A program made the position numbers and the translations under genes. Below are positions 1-7,465 of a stretch of 17,200 bases of DNA, piece after piece; position 1 is the first letter of the stretch; every line of letters starts with the position of its first letter. The notes beneath the pieces are model-generated. The model saw only the letters and a program-made list of their open reading frames with translations, was not told the origin of the DNA and did not search any database. Source of the DNA: MGNI01 sp964353875. GTDB taxonomy: Bacteria > Chloroflexota > Anaerolineae > Anaerolineales > E44-bin32. The stretch spans positions 1 to 17,200 of the forward strand of contig CAYGXU010000068.1 in assembly GCA_964353875.1 (NCBI GenBank), read 5' to 3'.

Positions 1-943
1 ATCCCACCATGAACTTCCTCACGCTGGCCGAGCGCAAAAGTGGCGGGTAGAAATGCGCATGCAATTGCCAATGACTGAAATCCTCTCCTCCGAACGGGGC
101 GCCATGCCAGCCCATTGAATAGGGGAAGGAAGTTTCGAAGATGTTATCATATCTAATCAACAAGGCCTTCAGGATTGCGGCCAATGTCTCCCGCTCCATT
201 GGCTCAAGATCCGACAGGCGAGACACATGCCGACGCGGCATGAGTAGGGTTTCAAAAGGCCAGACAGCCCAAAACGGGACCACCGCCAACCAATGCTCGT
301 TTTCCACCACCAGGCGCTCCTTCTCAATCCTCTCCAACTCGGCATAGGCAATCAGCAGCGCTTCACCCCGCTCCTCCAAAAAGACGCGCTGGTGTCGATC
401 CTCCTTGGCCACCTCATTGGGCAGCGCGCTGCCAGCCCAAATTTGCCCATGTGGATGGGGGTTGGAACAGCCCATCATCTCGCCCTTGTTTTCGAAAACC
501 TGCACCCAACGATAATGCCGTCCTAATTCAATCGTCTGCTCGGCCCACAGATCCACGATGGCGCCGATCTCATGCAACGACATTTCCGCCAGGGTCAGGT
601 CGTGACGCGGCGAGAAGCAAACCACCCGACACGTCCCCCACTCGGCTTCCGCCCTAAGCAAGCAATGGCTATGCGCAGCTATGCCAGAGATCTCAGGCAG
701 CAGCGCCGGGAAATCATTGGTGAAGACAAAGGTGCTGCTGTATTGCGGGTTGCGCACCCCGCCCGCACGCTCATTTCCCGGGCAGAGGTAACAGGAGGGT
801 TCGTACTGTGGACGCACATCCTGAAGCCCTGGTTCGACCTTCCCCCTCCAAGGCCGCTCGGTCCGATGCGGCGAGACGAGGATCCATTCTCCGGTTAGGG
901 GGTTGTAACGTCGATGGGGCTGTTCACTTGGATCGAAGCGCAT
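1..943 (-). CDS. galT: Galactose-1-phosphate uridylyltransferase, 3' end cut by window edge
   Basis: Leloir-pathway enzyme that exchanges UMP between UDP-glucose and galactose-1-phosphate; cytoplasmic. The reverse strand reads without interruption from ATG at 943 to the window edge (314 codons). Seen: the N-terminal RRYNPLTGEWILVSPHR signature (residues 11-27), the zinc-ligand pair CYLC (Cys51, Cys54) with His114 in SPRHDLTL, and the catalytic NPHPHGQIW (residues 161-169; His165 is the expected uridylylated histidine). The last residues visible, HFYPPLLRSASVRKFMVG, match the family close to the C-terminus. Family members are about 330-350 aa, so only a few dozen residues should be missing. 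The start is set by a strong ribosome site, AGGAGAGAGAG, just upstream. No galK or galE is visible in the window. It diverges from the small gene at 1219. Confidence 0.95.
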   Translation of the reverse strand, partial: MRFDPSEQPHRRYNPLTGEWILVSPHRTERPWRGKVEPGLQDVRPQYEPSCYLCPGNERAGGVRNPQYSSTFVFTNDFPALLPEISGIAAHSHCLLRAEAEWGTCRVVCFSPRHDLTLAEMSLHEIGAIVDLWAEQTIELGRHYRWVQVFENKGEMMGCSNPHPHGQIWAGSALPNEVAKEDRHQRVFLEERGEALLIAYAELERIEKERLVVENEHWLAVVPFWAVWPFETLLMPRRHVSRLSDLEPMERETLAAILKALLIRYDNIFETSFPYSMGWHGAPFGGEDFSHWQLHAHFYPPLLRSASVRKFMVG

Positions 944-1218
944 GGCTCTCTCTCCTCATTGCATCAAACCTGCTCTCACCCTGCAGGTCGCGTATATTTA
1001 ACACCGAGAGAGATTCTAACCTTATTAACGCGGCTCTTCCATGCTATGCTTAAGAATAGTCGATTCTTCGTTTCTCCTTGCAGGCTAAGATCACTTTTCA
1101 GAGTCGCTGCATATTTGCATAGGGAATACACACTGCGAGGGGACCGGTCTTCTTCTCTCCGGCGAAAAAGGCGAATAACTCTGATGATGCAATCCCATCT
1201 TTCAAAGGCGGTGCAACC
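944..1218. other. Divergent intergenic region between galT and the 1219 gene
   Basis: This 275-base region separates two divergent genes and must hold both promoters. It is AT-rich around 990-1060, with GTTAAATATACG on the galT strand and ATGCTATGCTTAAGAATAG on the plus strand. I could not fix a convincing -35/-10 pair for either direction. No gene or clear repeat is seen. Confidence 0.4.
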
Positions 1219-1650
1219 ATGAGATTGAGTGGAATCGGAACAACCTTGCTCGGCGTTCGTCCTTCCGATGTAGAAAGCGAATCAACCGCGACAGAGTGGT
1301 TTACTTTTATCTATTTGCCGCTGGTCCCTCTGGCTCGCTACCGCCTGCACTTTCTGCCTCATAAGGGAAGTGGGTTCTCCTATGAGATTGTGGAACGCGA
1401 ACCTCTCCGCGGACGTGAGGTATTGATAACCTGCCTCAATGGCTGGATCTTGACACCGATTGTCTTATTTTCCCCCCTTGTTCTTGCGGTGCGCGAGGTC
1501 TGGTCAGCGATCGACCTGCCGGAGTCCTGGTATATTCCATTTATGGTCTTCGCCATCCTCTGGCTCATTGTCGCTCTATGGATCTTGCTCGACCGTCATG
1601 AGGCCAAGTACTGGCAACCCAAGCCTGCTCAGCAATCCGGAAAATTATGA
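1219..1650 (+). CDS. Small two-helix membrane protein, function unknown
   Basis: A 143-aa protein. The N-terminal part (residues 1-50) has a GIGTTLLG motif followed by TEWFTFIYLPLVPLARYRLHF. This resembles small uncharacterised membrane proteins with a G-I-G-T...T-x-W-F...L-P-L-x-P-L pattern, but I cannot name a function. Two hydrophobic segments (about 68-91 and 104-124) should span the membrane, with a short basic and acidic tail after them. The start at 1219 has a weak GGCGG ribosome site about 8 bases upstream. It stands alone on the plus strand, and the relic-like stretch at 1676 begins 26 bases after its stop. The gene is probably real because hydrophobic segment placement and codon pattern look natural; its role is unknown. 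Confidence 0.7.
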   Translation: MRLSGIGTTLLGVRPSDVESESTATEWFTFIYLPLVPLARYRLHFLPHKGSGFSYEIVEREPLRGREVLITCLNGWILTPIVLFSPLVLAVREVWSAIDLPESWYIPFMVFAILWLIVALWILLDRHEAKYWQPKPAQQSGKL

Positions 1651-1675
1651 AAGCCCTGAAAATCTACCAACGAAA

Positions 1676-1915
1676 ATGATACTGGTATGCGATGAAAAAA
1701 CGGATTGGGACCATGATTCACCCTGGGATATTCGCCATTGCATGAGGTCAACACAATCGTGCCTCCAAACCACGCAATCGCCAGAGAGTTGATCATATGG
1801 CCATCCGAATGCGCTTCTTGCCGGCCTGCGTTTTGAAGTGGCCGAGATGGAACGTCTGCGCCTCGAAAAGGTCCTGGTGAAACCGATTGACCTCCCCAAT
1901 ATGAAGATTTCATAG
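1676..1915 (+). pseudogene. Probable degraded or frameshifted coding relic, unknown family
   Basis: No single frame is open, but protein-like sequence hops between two frames. Frame A reads from ATG 1676 as MILVCDEKTDWDHDSPWDIRH. From about 1738 the plausible reading moves to another frame (LHEVNTIVPPNHAIARELI). From about 1793 it returns to frame A (YGHPNALLAGLRFEVAEMER, then LRLEKVLVKPIDLPNMKIS) and stops at 1913-1915. Two compensating frame changes about 55 bases apart suggest a decayed gene or two indel errors in the assembly. After the TAG, the same frame again looks protein-like (GFDPLDITNLILHWDLSPD) into the end of thrC. No ribosome site is obvious before 1676. I do not recognise the family, and the reading rests on amino-acid plausibility alone. 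Confidence 0.35.
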
Positions 1916-1988
1916 AAGGGATTCGATCCCCTCGATATCACAAATTTGATCCTTCATTGGGATCTTTCGCCAGACATTTTCATGACCA

Positions 1989-3314
1989 TCACCCTAGTCT
2001 GCGATCGATTGCTCGGTTCACCAATTGAAGGTCCGGCGGTAATTCCAAAGGTGGGTTGGCATAGCGGGCTGCCACCTTCCGCAATTTTTGATTATGATAG
2101 CTAACCTTGAAAGCGGTGAATTTGAGCCCATGAGCGGTCGAAATGACAATGACCCTCTCAGAAGGATGGATCAGACCGCTCTTCACCAGCTTAGGAATCG
2201 CTGCAAGAGCCACGCCGGTCTGTGGGCAAGCATATAAACCGATGCGGTCTGCTTGAGCGGCCGCATCCGATAACTCCTGCTCACTGACTTGCTCAACCGC
2301 TCCATTGAGGCTTTGAATAATCTCCACTGCCCGCTCATAACTCACCGGATCACCAATTTGAATGGCGCTGGCCATTGTCTTGCGGGCTTTCACTGATCGG
2401 TACCGGCGAAAACCGGATAAGGCGCTCAAATAAAATGGGTTTGCTCGATCTGACTGAGCACATGCGATACGGGGAAGCTTGTCGATCAGACCGACTTCCT
2501 TCATCATGATGAGCCCTTTCCCCAGCGCACTGACATTGCCTAGATTGCCTGCCGGGACGACGATCCAATCAGGCACTTGCCAATTAAATTGCTGCGCGAT
2601 CTCCATCCCCACCGTCTTCTGACCTTCTAGGCGCAACGCATTCATCGAATTGGCGAGGTAAATCGTCGGATCGGCTGTTAGCTCCCGGACAATTTGCATG
2701 CAGCCATCGAAATCGGTGTCGAGTGCAAGCACCAGAGCACCATGAGCAATGGGCTGAACCAGCTGTTCTGTGGATATCTTGCCACGCGGGAGCAAGATCA
2801 CAGCAGGAACGTTTGCTGCTGCTGCGTAAGCCGCCAGTGACGCGGAGGTATCGCCGGTAGAAGCGCAGGCTACTGCCCGGATCGGCCTTCCATCGGCAAT
2901 CATTTGGCGGACAACCGAAATTAATACGGTCATGCCCAGGTCTTTAAAGGAACCCGTATGGCTGTTCCCACACAACTTGACCCATAAATCAGGTACACCA
3001 ATCTGCTCCCCCAAACGCGTTGCTCGAAAGCAGTGAGTATTTCCTTCAGCCAAGGATACGATGTTCTCATCTTCCACTTGTGGACAAACCCATTCCTTCT
3101 TGCCCCACACACCGCTGCTATACGGCCACTTGGCCGTGCCCGCTCTTTGCCGGAACAGTCTCTTCCATTCCCGAACACCCCGCTTCCTTAGCGCTTCGAG
3201 ATCATGCTTCACATCCAACAAACCCCCGCACTCCTCGCAGCGATAGATGACATCGTAGATGGAGTACCGATGGCCACAACCACGGATGCACTCAAACCAA
3301 CTGTGATAAGACAT
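1989..3314 (-). CDS. thrC: Threonine synthase
   Basis: PLP enzyme that converts O-phosphohomoserine to threonine, the last step of threonine synthesis; cytoplasmic. The 441-aa protein begins with a zinc-ribbon-like module (Cys9, Cys13, Cys26, Cys29), as in many long threonine synthases. The PLP lysine lies in GSFKDLGM (Lys123), a substrate/cofactor loop STGDTSAS is at 151-158, and the PLP phosphate loop PAGNLGN is at 253-259. ATG 3314 lies 3 bases after the stop of the upstream HAD-like gene, with a GGGAG ribosome site inside that gene's end. It is the last gene of the lysC-asd-HAD-thrC operon. No strong terminator follows. Its substrate requires homoserine kinase activity, which no recognised gene in the operon supplies. 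Confidence 0.96.
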   Translation of the reverse strand: MSYHSWFECIRGCGHRYSIYDVIYRCEECGGLLDVKHDLEALRKRGVREWKRLFRQRAGTAKWPYSSGVWGKKEWVCPQVEDENIVSLAEGNTHCFRATRLGEQIGVPDLWVKLCGNSHTGSFKDLGMTVLISVVRQMIADGRPIRAVACASTGDTSASLAAYAAAANVPAVILLPRGKISTEQLVQPIAHGALVLALDTDFDGCMQIVRELTADPTIYLANSMNALRLEGQKTVGMEIAQQFNWQVPDWIVVPAGNLGNVSALGKGLIMMKEVGLIDKLPRIACAQSDRANPFYLSALSGFRRYRSVKARKTMASAIQIGDPVSYERAVEIIQSLNGAVEQVSEQELSDAAAQADRIGLYACPQTGVALAAIPKLVKSGLIHPSERVIVISTAHGLKFTAFKVSYHNQKLRKVAARYANPPLELPPDLQLVNRAIDRRLG

Positions 3315-3317
3315 TCT

Positions 3318-4445
3318 TCACACTCCCACTGCGTGGGTTCGGGTTCGATGGATCGGCAGATAGCCCGACAATGCCAATTCGGGCGAGGGCATGGATGCCT
3401 CGTCCGGCTTGTCGGATAAGCCAAAAAGCAATGCACCCCGATCTCGCCACAATAGCGCCACCTCCCTGACCTCTTGGGTGATGACAATTTCCTCCTGCAA
3501 CAATCGGTCGACTTCCACATTCTCCTCCAATTGCCCCATCCGTTCGACTGTCGTCTTATATTCGTTGAAGCGGAAGGCTTTGAATGGCGTGGGGTCGCCC
3601 TCTCGCACGAGTCTGTAAATCCCATCATGGATACGCCGCAATACAGGAGGGAGTCTATTGGACTGCTCATCCACTTCGGTGATCATGTGCTTGAAGCCGG
3701 TCAAGCGCTTCGTCTTTACATCCCTTTCCAATCCGTCAAGGCTATAAAAACCGCACGCAAGGATCAGGCAAATATAGGCCAAATAATCCTGATTATCAGA
3801 AGTAAATGCATGAAATTCCGGTTGATTGAAACGGTCATAAGCCATTTGAAAGCTCACCTGGTCGAAATCCCCCTCAAGCATGACCCTGATCGTGCGATGT
3901 ATAGCTTCGATCCGGGCCTCATCAATGACATGGTCGTTGCGACCTCTCGCCCCAAGCGCTGTCTTATCGATATCAATCAGCACTGCTGTCGCCTCGTCCA
4001 TCGGAAATCCCTGAGCATGGCGAAAATGATCAAAATCCATCAACCCCGACCAGCGGTTCGCGATGCAGATCATTTGGCTCTCTTGATCAAGGATCTCTGC
4101 CTCCCGGCCGCCCTGTTTTTCGGACCCTATAAAGGCCAGGCCTCTCCACCTCCCAATGCCACAGAGATTGCTGAAGGCGGTGCCATCGTGTAACCGCGTG
4201 TCTCCAATGTAAATCAAGCGCTCGATGGAAACCGGCGTTTCTAGCGCACGCGCCTCTTTAAGCATTGCGACCATGATACGCGCGTACTCAGGATCGCTTT
4301 TGCGAGGGACCATCCCCGAAGAGAGCTTTGATTTTTCCAGCTTATCTTGAAAACCTCTTAACCTGGTATCTGCCGGCAATAGATTCCTATAGACCAGCAG
4401 ATCTCCCAGGAAGTCATGGAGCGTTGCAAGGCCATGGTTCTTCAT
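3318..4445 (-). CDS. HAD-like protein with permuted motif order, third gene of the threonine operon
   Basis: A 375-aa protein of uncertain function. Motifs typical of haloacid dehalogenase (HAD) phosphatases/phosphotransferases are present but in unusual order. A motif-IV-like YIGDTRLHDG is at residues 79-88. The motif-I-like VLIDIDKTALG (two Asp, then Thr) is at 155-165. A motif-II-like LLFGLSDKPDEAS is near the C-terminus (339-351). Canonical HADs run I-II-III-IV, so this looks circularly permuted or like a divergent fold. ATG 4445 overlaps the asd stop (ATGA), giving translational coupling, and thrC follows after 3 bases. Known precedent: Pseudomonas ThrH is a HAD protein with phosphoserine:homoserine phosphotransferase activity. 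A role in making phosphohomoserine, or another phosphate step, is therefore an attractive but unproven inference. It could also be a house-cleaning phosphatase. Confidence 0.8.
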   Translation of the reverse strand: MKNHGLATLHDFLGDLLVYRNLLPADTRLRGFQDKLEKSKLSSGMVPRKSDPEYARIMVAMLKEARALETPVSIERLIYIGDTRLHDGTAFSNLCGIGRWRGLAFIGSEKQGGREAEILDQESQMICIANRWSGLMDFDHFRHAQGFPMDEATAVLIDIDKTALGARGRNDHVIDEARIEAIHRTIRVMLEGDFDQVSFQMAYDRFNQPEFHAFTSDNQDYLAYICLILACGFYSLDGLERDVKTKRLTGFKHMITEVDEQSNRLPPVLRRIHDGIYRLVREGDPTPFKAFRFNEYKTTVERMGQLEENVEVDRLLQEEIVITQEVREVALLWRDRGALLFGLSDKPDEASMPSPELALSGYLPIHRTRTHAVGV

Positions 4446-5491
4446 CGGAGATATCCTTCGGAGACAAGCAGTTCCGCGTTGAGAATCGATCCACTGGCCG
4501 CACCACGCATCGTATTATGAACCACAGCTACCATGCGCAAGTCCATCAACGGGCATGGACGTATGCGGCCAACCGTTACCGCCATACCCTTTTCGGCATC
4601 ACGGTCACGGCGTGGTTGCGGGCGGTCTAGTTCTGGAGAGACAAGGATAGGACGCTCCGGCGCGCTGGGAAGCCTGTGAGCGCTATATAAGCCATGGAAA
4701 TTCATTAAGGCGTCGAATGCTTCATCCATTGTCGGGGGCTTTTTGAACCCCAAGGAGAGACATAGCGTATGCCCGTCCATGACCGGCACGCGGTTCGTTT
4801 GCGCGCTCACCACCACATCCGCCTCCACTCGTTGATTGTCCTCGATACGGCCGAGGAGCAATCTCGTCTCTCTCTCGATCTTCTCCTCTTCGCCGCTGAT
4901 ATACGGAATGATGTTGTCAAGGATATCCAGGGAAGCGACTCCGGGATACCCCGCTCCGGAGACGGCTTGCATCGTGGCGATAAAAACCCTCTGCAAGCCA
5001 AAGGCTTGATCCAACGGTTTGACAGCCATGGCCAAACCCGTCGTGGTGCAATTGGGACTGGTGATGATGAAGCCCGGCCAACCTCGCTTTTCGCGTTGTT
5101 GTTCGATGAGAGCAAGGTGACCCGCATTAACCTCCGGGATGATCAAGGGGACATCCGATTCGTAGCGGTGAGCGGAGGCGTTGGAGCAGACAACATAGCC
5201 AGCCTGAGCGAAGAGCGGTTCAACCTCGCGCGCAACCATCGTTGGCAAAGCCGAAAACACGAGACGGGGCGGAAGGCAAGGCTCTAAAGCGCTCAGCGTC
5301 ATTTGCCGGATCGAAGGCGGCGGGTCGCCAGAGATAACCCAACGACATGCTTCGGTATAGCTTTGCCCCTCGCTTCTCTCCGAAGCAGCCAAAGCGACGA
5401 TTTCGAACCAGGGATGATCCGCCAGGAGCTGAACGAATCGTTGCCCTACCGCTCCCGTCGCACCCAAAATGGCAACCGGGATCTTAGCCAT
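4442..5491 (-). CDS. asd: Aspartate-semialdehyde dehydrogenase, archaeal/fungal-type
   Basis: NADP-dependent enzyme that reduces aspartyl-4-phosphate to aspartate semialdehyde, the branch point to lysine, methionine and threonine. The 349-aa protein has the nucleotide-binding GATGAVGQRF (residues 10-19), the catalytic cysteine in SPNCTTTGLA (Cys148), and the substrate arginine and general-base histidine in TNRVPVMDGHT (Arg234, His241). The SPNCTTTG form of the active site is typical of the archaeal/fungal class rather than the E. coli class. ATG 5491 lies inside the end of lysC (8-base overlap), and its stop overlaps the start of the HAD-like gene by 4 bases. Both junctions point to coupled translation in one operon. 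Confidence 0.96.
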   Translation of the reverse strand: MAKIPVAILGATGAVGQRFVQLLADHPWFEIVALAASERSEGQSYTEACRWVISGDPPPSIRQMTLSALEPCLPPRLVFSALPTMVAREVEPLFAQAGYVVCSNASAHRYESDVPLIIPEVNAGHLALIEQQREKRGWPGFIITSPNCTTTGLAMAVKPLDQAFGLQRVFIATMQAVSGAGYPGVASLDILDNIIPYISGEEEKIERETRLLLGRIEDNQRVEADVVVSAQTNRVPVMDGHTLCLSLGFKKPPTMDEAFDALMNFHGLYSAHRLPSAPERPILVSPELDRPQPRRDRDAEKGMAVTVGRIRPCPLMDLRMVAVVHNTMRGAASGSILNAELLVSEGYLR

Positions 5492-6893
5492 TGAGGATCA
5501 CCTCCCTGTGAATATGCTCTATCGCCTGCGCAGCATCCTCAGCCGCGACTACAAGAGAAAGGCTGCATTCCGAAGACCCCTGAGCGATCGCGATCACATT
5601 TATGCTCGCTCGGCCCAAAGCGCCAAAAATGAGCGCGTCGATGCCCGGGGTGTGCCGCAAACCTGCGCCAACAGCAGTGATAATAACCACATCATCCAAC
5701 GACCAAACACGATCAATATCCCTGCGAGCAAGTTCCAGTGCCATCTCTTCCTCGATCGCTTGCTTTACGGAAGAGACTTTGGGGGCGGGAATTACAAAAC
5801 AGATGGACTGCTCCGAAGAGGCCTGTGAAATCATCAACACACTGACTCCCTGACCGGCGACGGCGGAGAATGTACGCGCGGCAATGCCAGGCACACCCAG
5901 CATCCCTCTACCTTCGACCGTCAGCATGCTAAGACCCGTAATCGCGGTGACGGCCTTGATCTTTCCGTCCGCGACGCGCGGATCACGGACGATTTGGGTG
6001 CCCGGGCCGGCCGGACGGAAAGTGTTCTTCACCCAGAGGGGCGTGCCTCGCTCGATAATCGGCCGAATGGTCTTGGGGTGCAGCACTTTCGCCCCAAAAT
6101 AGGCCATCTCACTCACTTCGCTGTAAGAGAGGACAGGGATCACGCGCGCATCCGGCACCAAATTGGGATCCGCGGCCATCACCCCATCCACATCTGTCCA
6201 AATCCAGACCTCATCCGCATCCAGGCAATCGCTTAAGATGGCAGCGGTATAATCGCTGCCTCCCCGTCCCAATGTCGTCGTGATGCCATCTTCTGTCGCG
6301 CCAATGAAACCGGTCACCACCGGGATAATGCCATCATTCAGCAGAGGGAGGAGGCGAACGGAAACCCGCTCACGGGTAACATCCATCCTTGGGACGGCAT
6401 TTTGAAATTTGGCATCGGTAACGATTAATTCCGTGGCATCCATCGCCTTACACCGCTTTCCATGCTGGCGGAGCAAGCAGGCAAGGATACGAACGATCAT
6501 GCGTTCGCCGATTGAGGTGATTGCATCCATTGCGCGCGGCGTGACTTCTCCGAGAACAGAGACGCTGTGGCATAGGGTGGCGAATTCACCCAGGTATTGA
6601 TCGATTGTCGACCATAGATCTTTCCGCTCGCCTTTCGAGGAGATTAACTGATCCACTGCATGCTGATGGCGCGCCTGCAACTCGGACAAGATGCTTTGAT
6701 AAGTTTGGCGATCTCCACAGGCGGCTGTCCGAGCGCCTTGGATTAACGCATCGGTCACTCCGTTCATCGCCGAGACAACGACTGCGATTCGGTCCCATTC
6801 CTGAGCCTGTTCTAGTATGATGTCTGCCACCTGGGCCAAGGCATCCGCATTTCCAACCGAGGTACCCCCAAATTTCATCACTAATATCGCCAT
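5484..6893 (-). CDS. lysC: Aspartokinase with two ACT domains
   Basis: Phosphorylates aspartate, the committed step of the aspartate family. The 469-aa protein has the N-terminal kinase signature KFGGTSV (residues 7-13), GRGGSDYTA (209-217), TDVDGV (233-238) and MAYFGAKVLHPKT (263-275). Two ACT regulatory domains follow (about 323-395 and 403-469), each with the typical core, for example VLMISQASSEQSICFVI and INVIAIAQGSSECSLSLVV. These normally bind lysine and/or threonine for feedback inhibition. It is a stand-alone aspartokinase, not fused to homoserine dehydrogenase. The start has a strong AGGAGGG ribosome site 7 bases upstream. It is the first gene of the operon, transcribed from the T-box leader about 260 bases upstream. 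Confidence 0.96.
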   Translation of the reverse strand: MAILVMKFGGTSVGNADALAQVADIILEQAQEWDRIAVVVSAMNGVTDALIQGARTAACGDRQTYQSILSELQARHQHAVDQLISSKGERKDLWSTIDQYLGEFATLCHSVSVLGEVTPRAMDAITSIGERMIVRILACLLRQHGKRCKAMDATELIVTDAKFQNAVPRMDVTRERVSVRLLPLLNDGIIPVVTGFIGATEDGITTTLGRGGSDYTAAILSDCLDADEVWIWTDVDGVMAADPNLVPDARVIPVLSYSEVSEMAYFGAKVLHPKTIRPIIERGTPLWVKNTFRPAGPGTQIVRDPRVADGKIKAVTAITGLSMLTVEGRGMLGVPGIAARTFSAVAGQGVSVLMISQASSEQSICFVIPAPKVSSVKQAIEEEMALELARRDIDRVWSLDDVVIITAVGAGLRHTPGIDALIFGALGRASINVIAIAQGSSECSLSLVVAAEDAAQAIEHIHREVILNG

Positions 6894-7151
6894 CTTTCAT
6901 CCCTCCTTCTTCTCCTGACCATCTTTCGTGCCACATTGCATTACACCTGAAGCCCATTCAGCGGATTTCGTCAGGTTTCCGTTGGCGACGCGGCAATGGT
7001 CGGCTCGAACAGATGACCTGCTGGGTCGCTCAGATCGGCTCAGATGACTGCATGATGAATGCCATCGAAATCGCTTCGCTCACCATCAATTTCTGGCTTA
7101 CTCGAATCCCTCTTATACGGTAGGTCGCCTCGCTTCCCTGGATTTCTCCTT
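6894..7151 (-). other. Long 5' untranslated stretch between the T-box terminator and lysC
   Basis: About 258 bases lie between the T-box terminator and the lysC start, longer than usual. A short frame on the minus strand (ATG near 7088, MVSEAISMAFIMQSSEPI) is visible but has no good ribosome site, so I do not call it a gene. No second riboswitch, tRNA or repeat is recognised. The strong ribosome site AGGAGGG at its downstream end belongs to lysC. Confidence 0.5.
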
Positions 7152-7188
7152 AAAATAAAAAATCCCACGCCCTGGGGCGCGGGGGATT
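7152..7188 (-). terminator. T-box-controlled intrinsic terminator
   Basis: On the minus strand the sequence reads AATCCC, CC, GCGCCC, CA, GGGCGT, GGGATT, then a run of Ts. This gives two 6-bp helices separated by a CC bulge, with a tight loop and a U-tract (7160-7152). The 5' strand, AATCCCCC, would be captured by the upstream T-box antiterminator when tRNA is uncharged, which fits the classical switching arrangement. Confidence 0.88.
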
Positions 7189-7429
7189 CCCACGTGGTTC
7201 CACCCAAGTTTCACAGCAACACAGCAGACCCTCTCGTTGCTATGACACTCTCCGGCGATAACGGGCCGTACCGTAGCCCCATACTCTCACTTCATTGTGA
7301 TTTGAGGGACCCGCTCACGGGGGGTTTTCCCACCCTTCCAGTCAAGCAGGCTTTCAGCCGATGACCTGCTCTCTCTTAGACCTCTCCGGGCAGTACTCGT
7401 CCCGATCAGCGCTTTTTACCCTTGATATT
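7152..7429 (-). ncRNA. T-box riboswitch leader of the lysC-asd-HAD-thrC operon
   Basis: A tRNA-sensing leader that senses whether its cognate tRNA is charged; uncharged tRNA stabilises an antiterminator. Read on the minus strand, stem I begins near 7410 with GATCGGGACGAGTA (the AGTA loop-E motif at 7397-7394). It has an AGAGAG bulge near 7376 and a distal hairpin GCAGG...CCTGC (7369-7346). The T-box motif GGGTGGAACCACG (7205-7193) closely matches the family consensus AGGGTGGNACCGCG. It is followed by an intrinsic terminator. The proposed specifier side is GGGAAAACCCC (7331-7321), which offers ACC (Thr, favoured by the operon) or AAC (Asn). The UGGA bulge predicts a U at the tRNA discriminator position. 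Family assignment is firm; the specifier is an inference. Confidence 0.9.
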
Positions 7430-7436
7430 GGGCGAG

Positions 7437-7465
7437 ATTATGCCACCTTATTCACAATTCTGCAA
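7437..7465 (-). promoter_or_regulatory. Promoter of the T-box leader and threonine operon
   Basis: On the minus strand a -35 box TTGCAG (7465-7460) is followed after exactly 17 bases by a -10 box CATAAT (7442-7437). Start of transcription is expected at about 7430, just before stem I of the T-box. Spacing and box quality make it a good sigma-70-type candidate. Confidence 0.7.

Noticed and set aside
1915..1935. tRNA T-arm-like GGATTCGATCCCC
   Set aside because: The 5-bp T-stem does not pair properly and no acceptor, D or anticodon arms are found around it.
1940..1988. GATCC...GGATC hairpin downstream of thrC as operon terminator
   Set aside because: The stem is only 5 bp and no T-run follows on the minus strand.
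3474..4193. 239-codon open frame on the plus strand
   Set aside because: It is antisense to the HAD-like gene, has no ribosome site or recognisable family, and the minus-strand reading is coupled to its operon neighbours on both sides.
4769..5287. 172-codon open frame on the plus strand
   Set aside because: Antisense shadow of asd, whose catalytic motifs lie on the minus strand.
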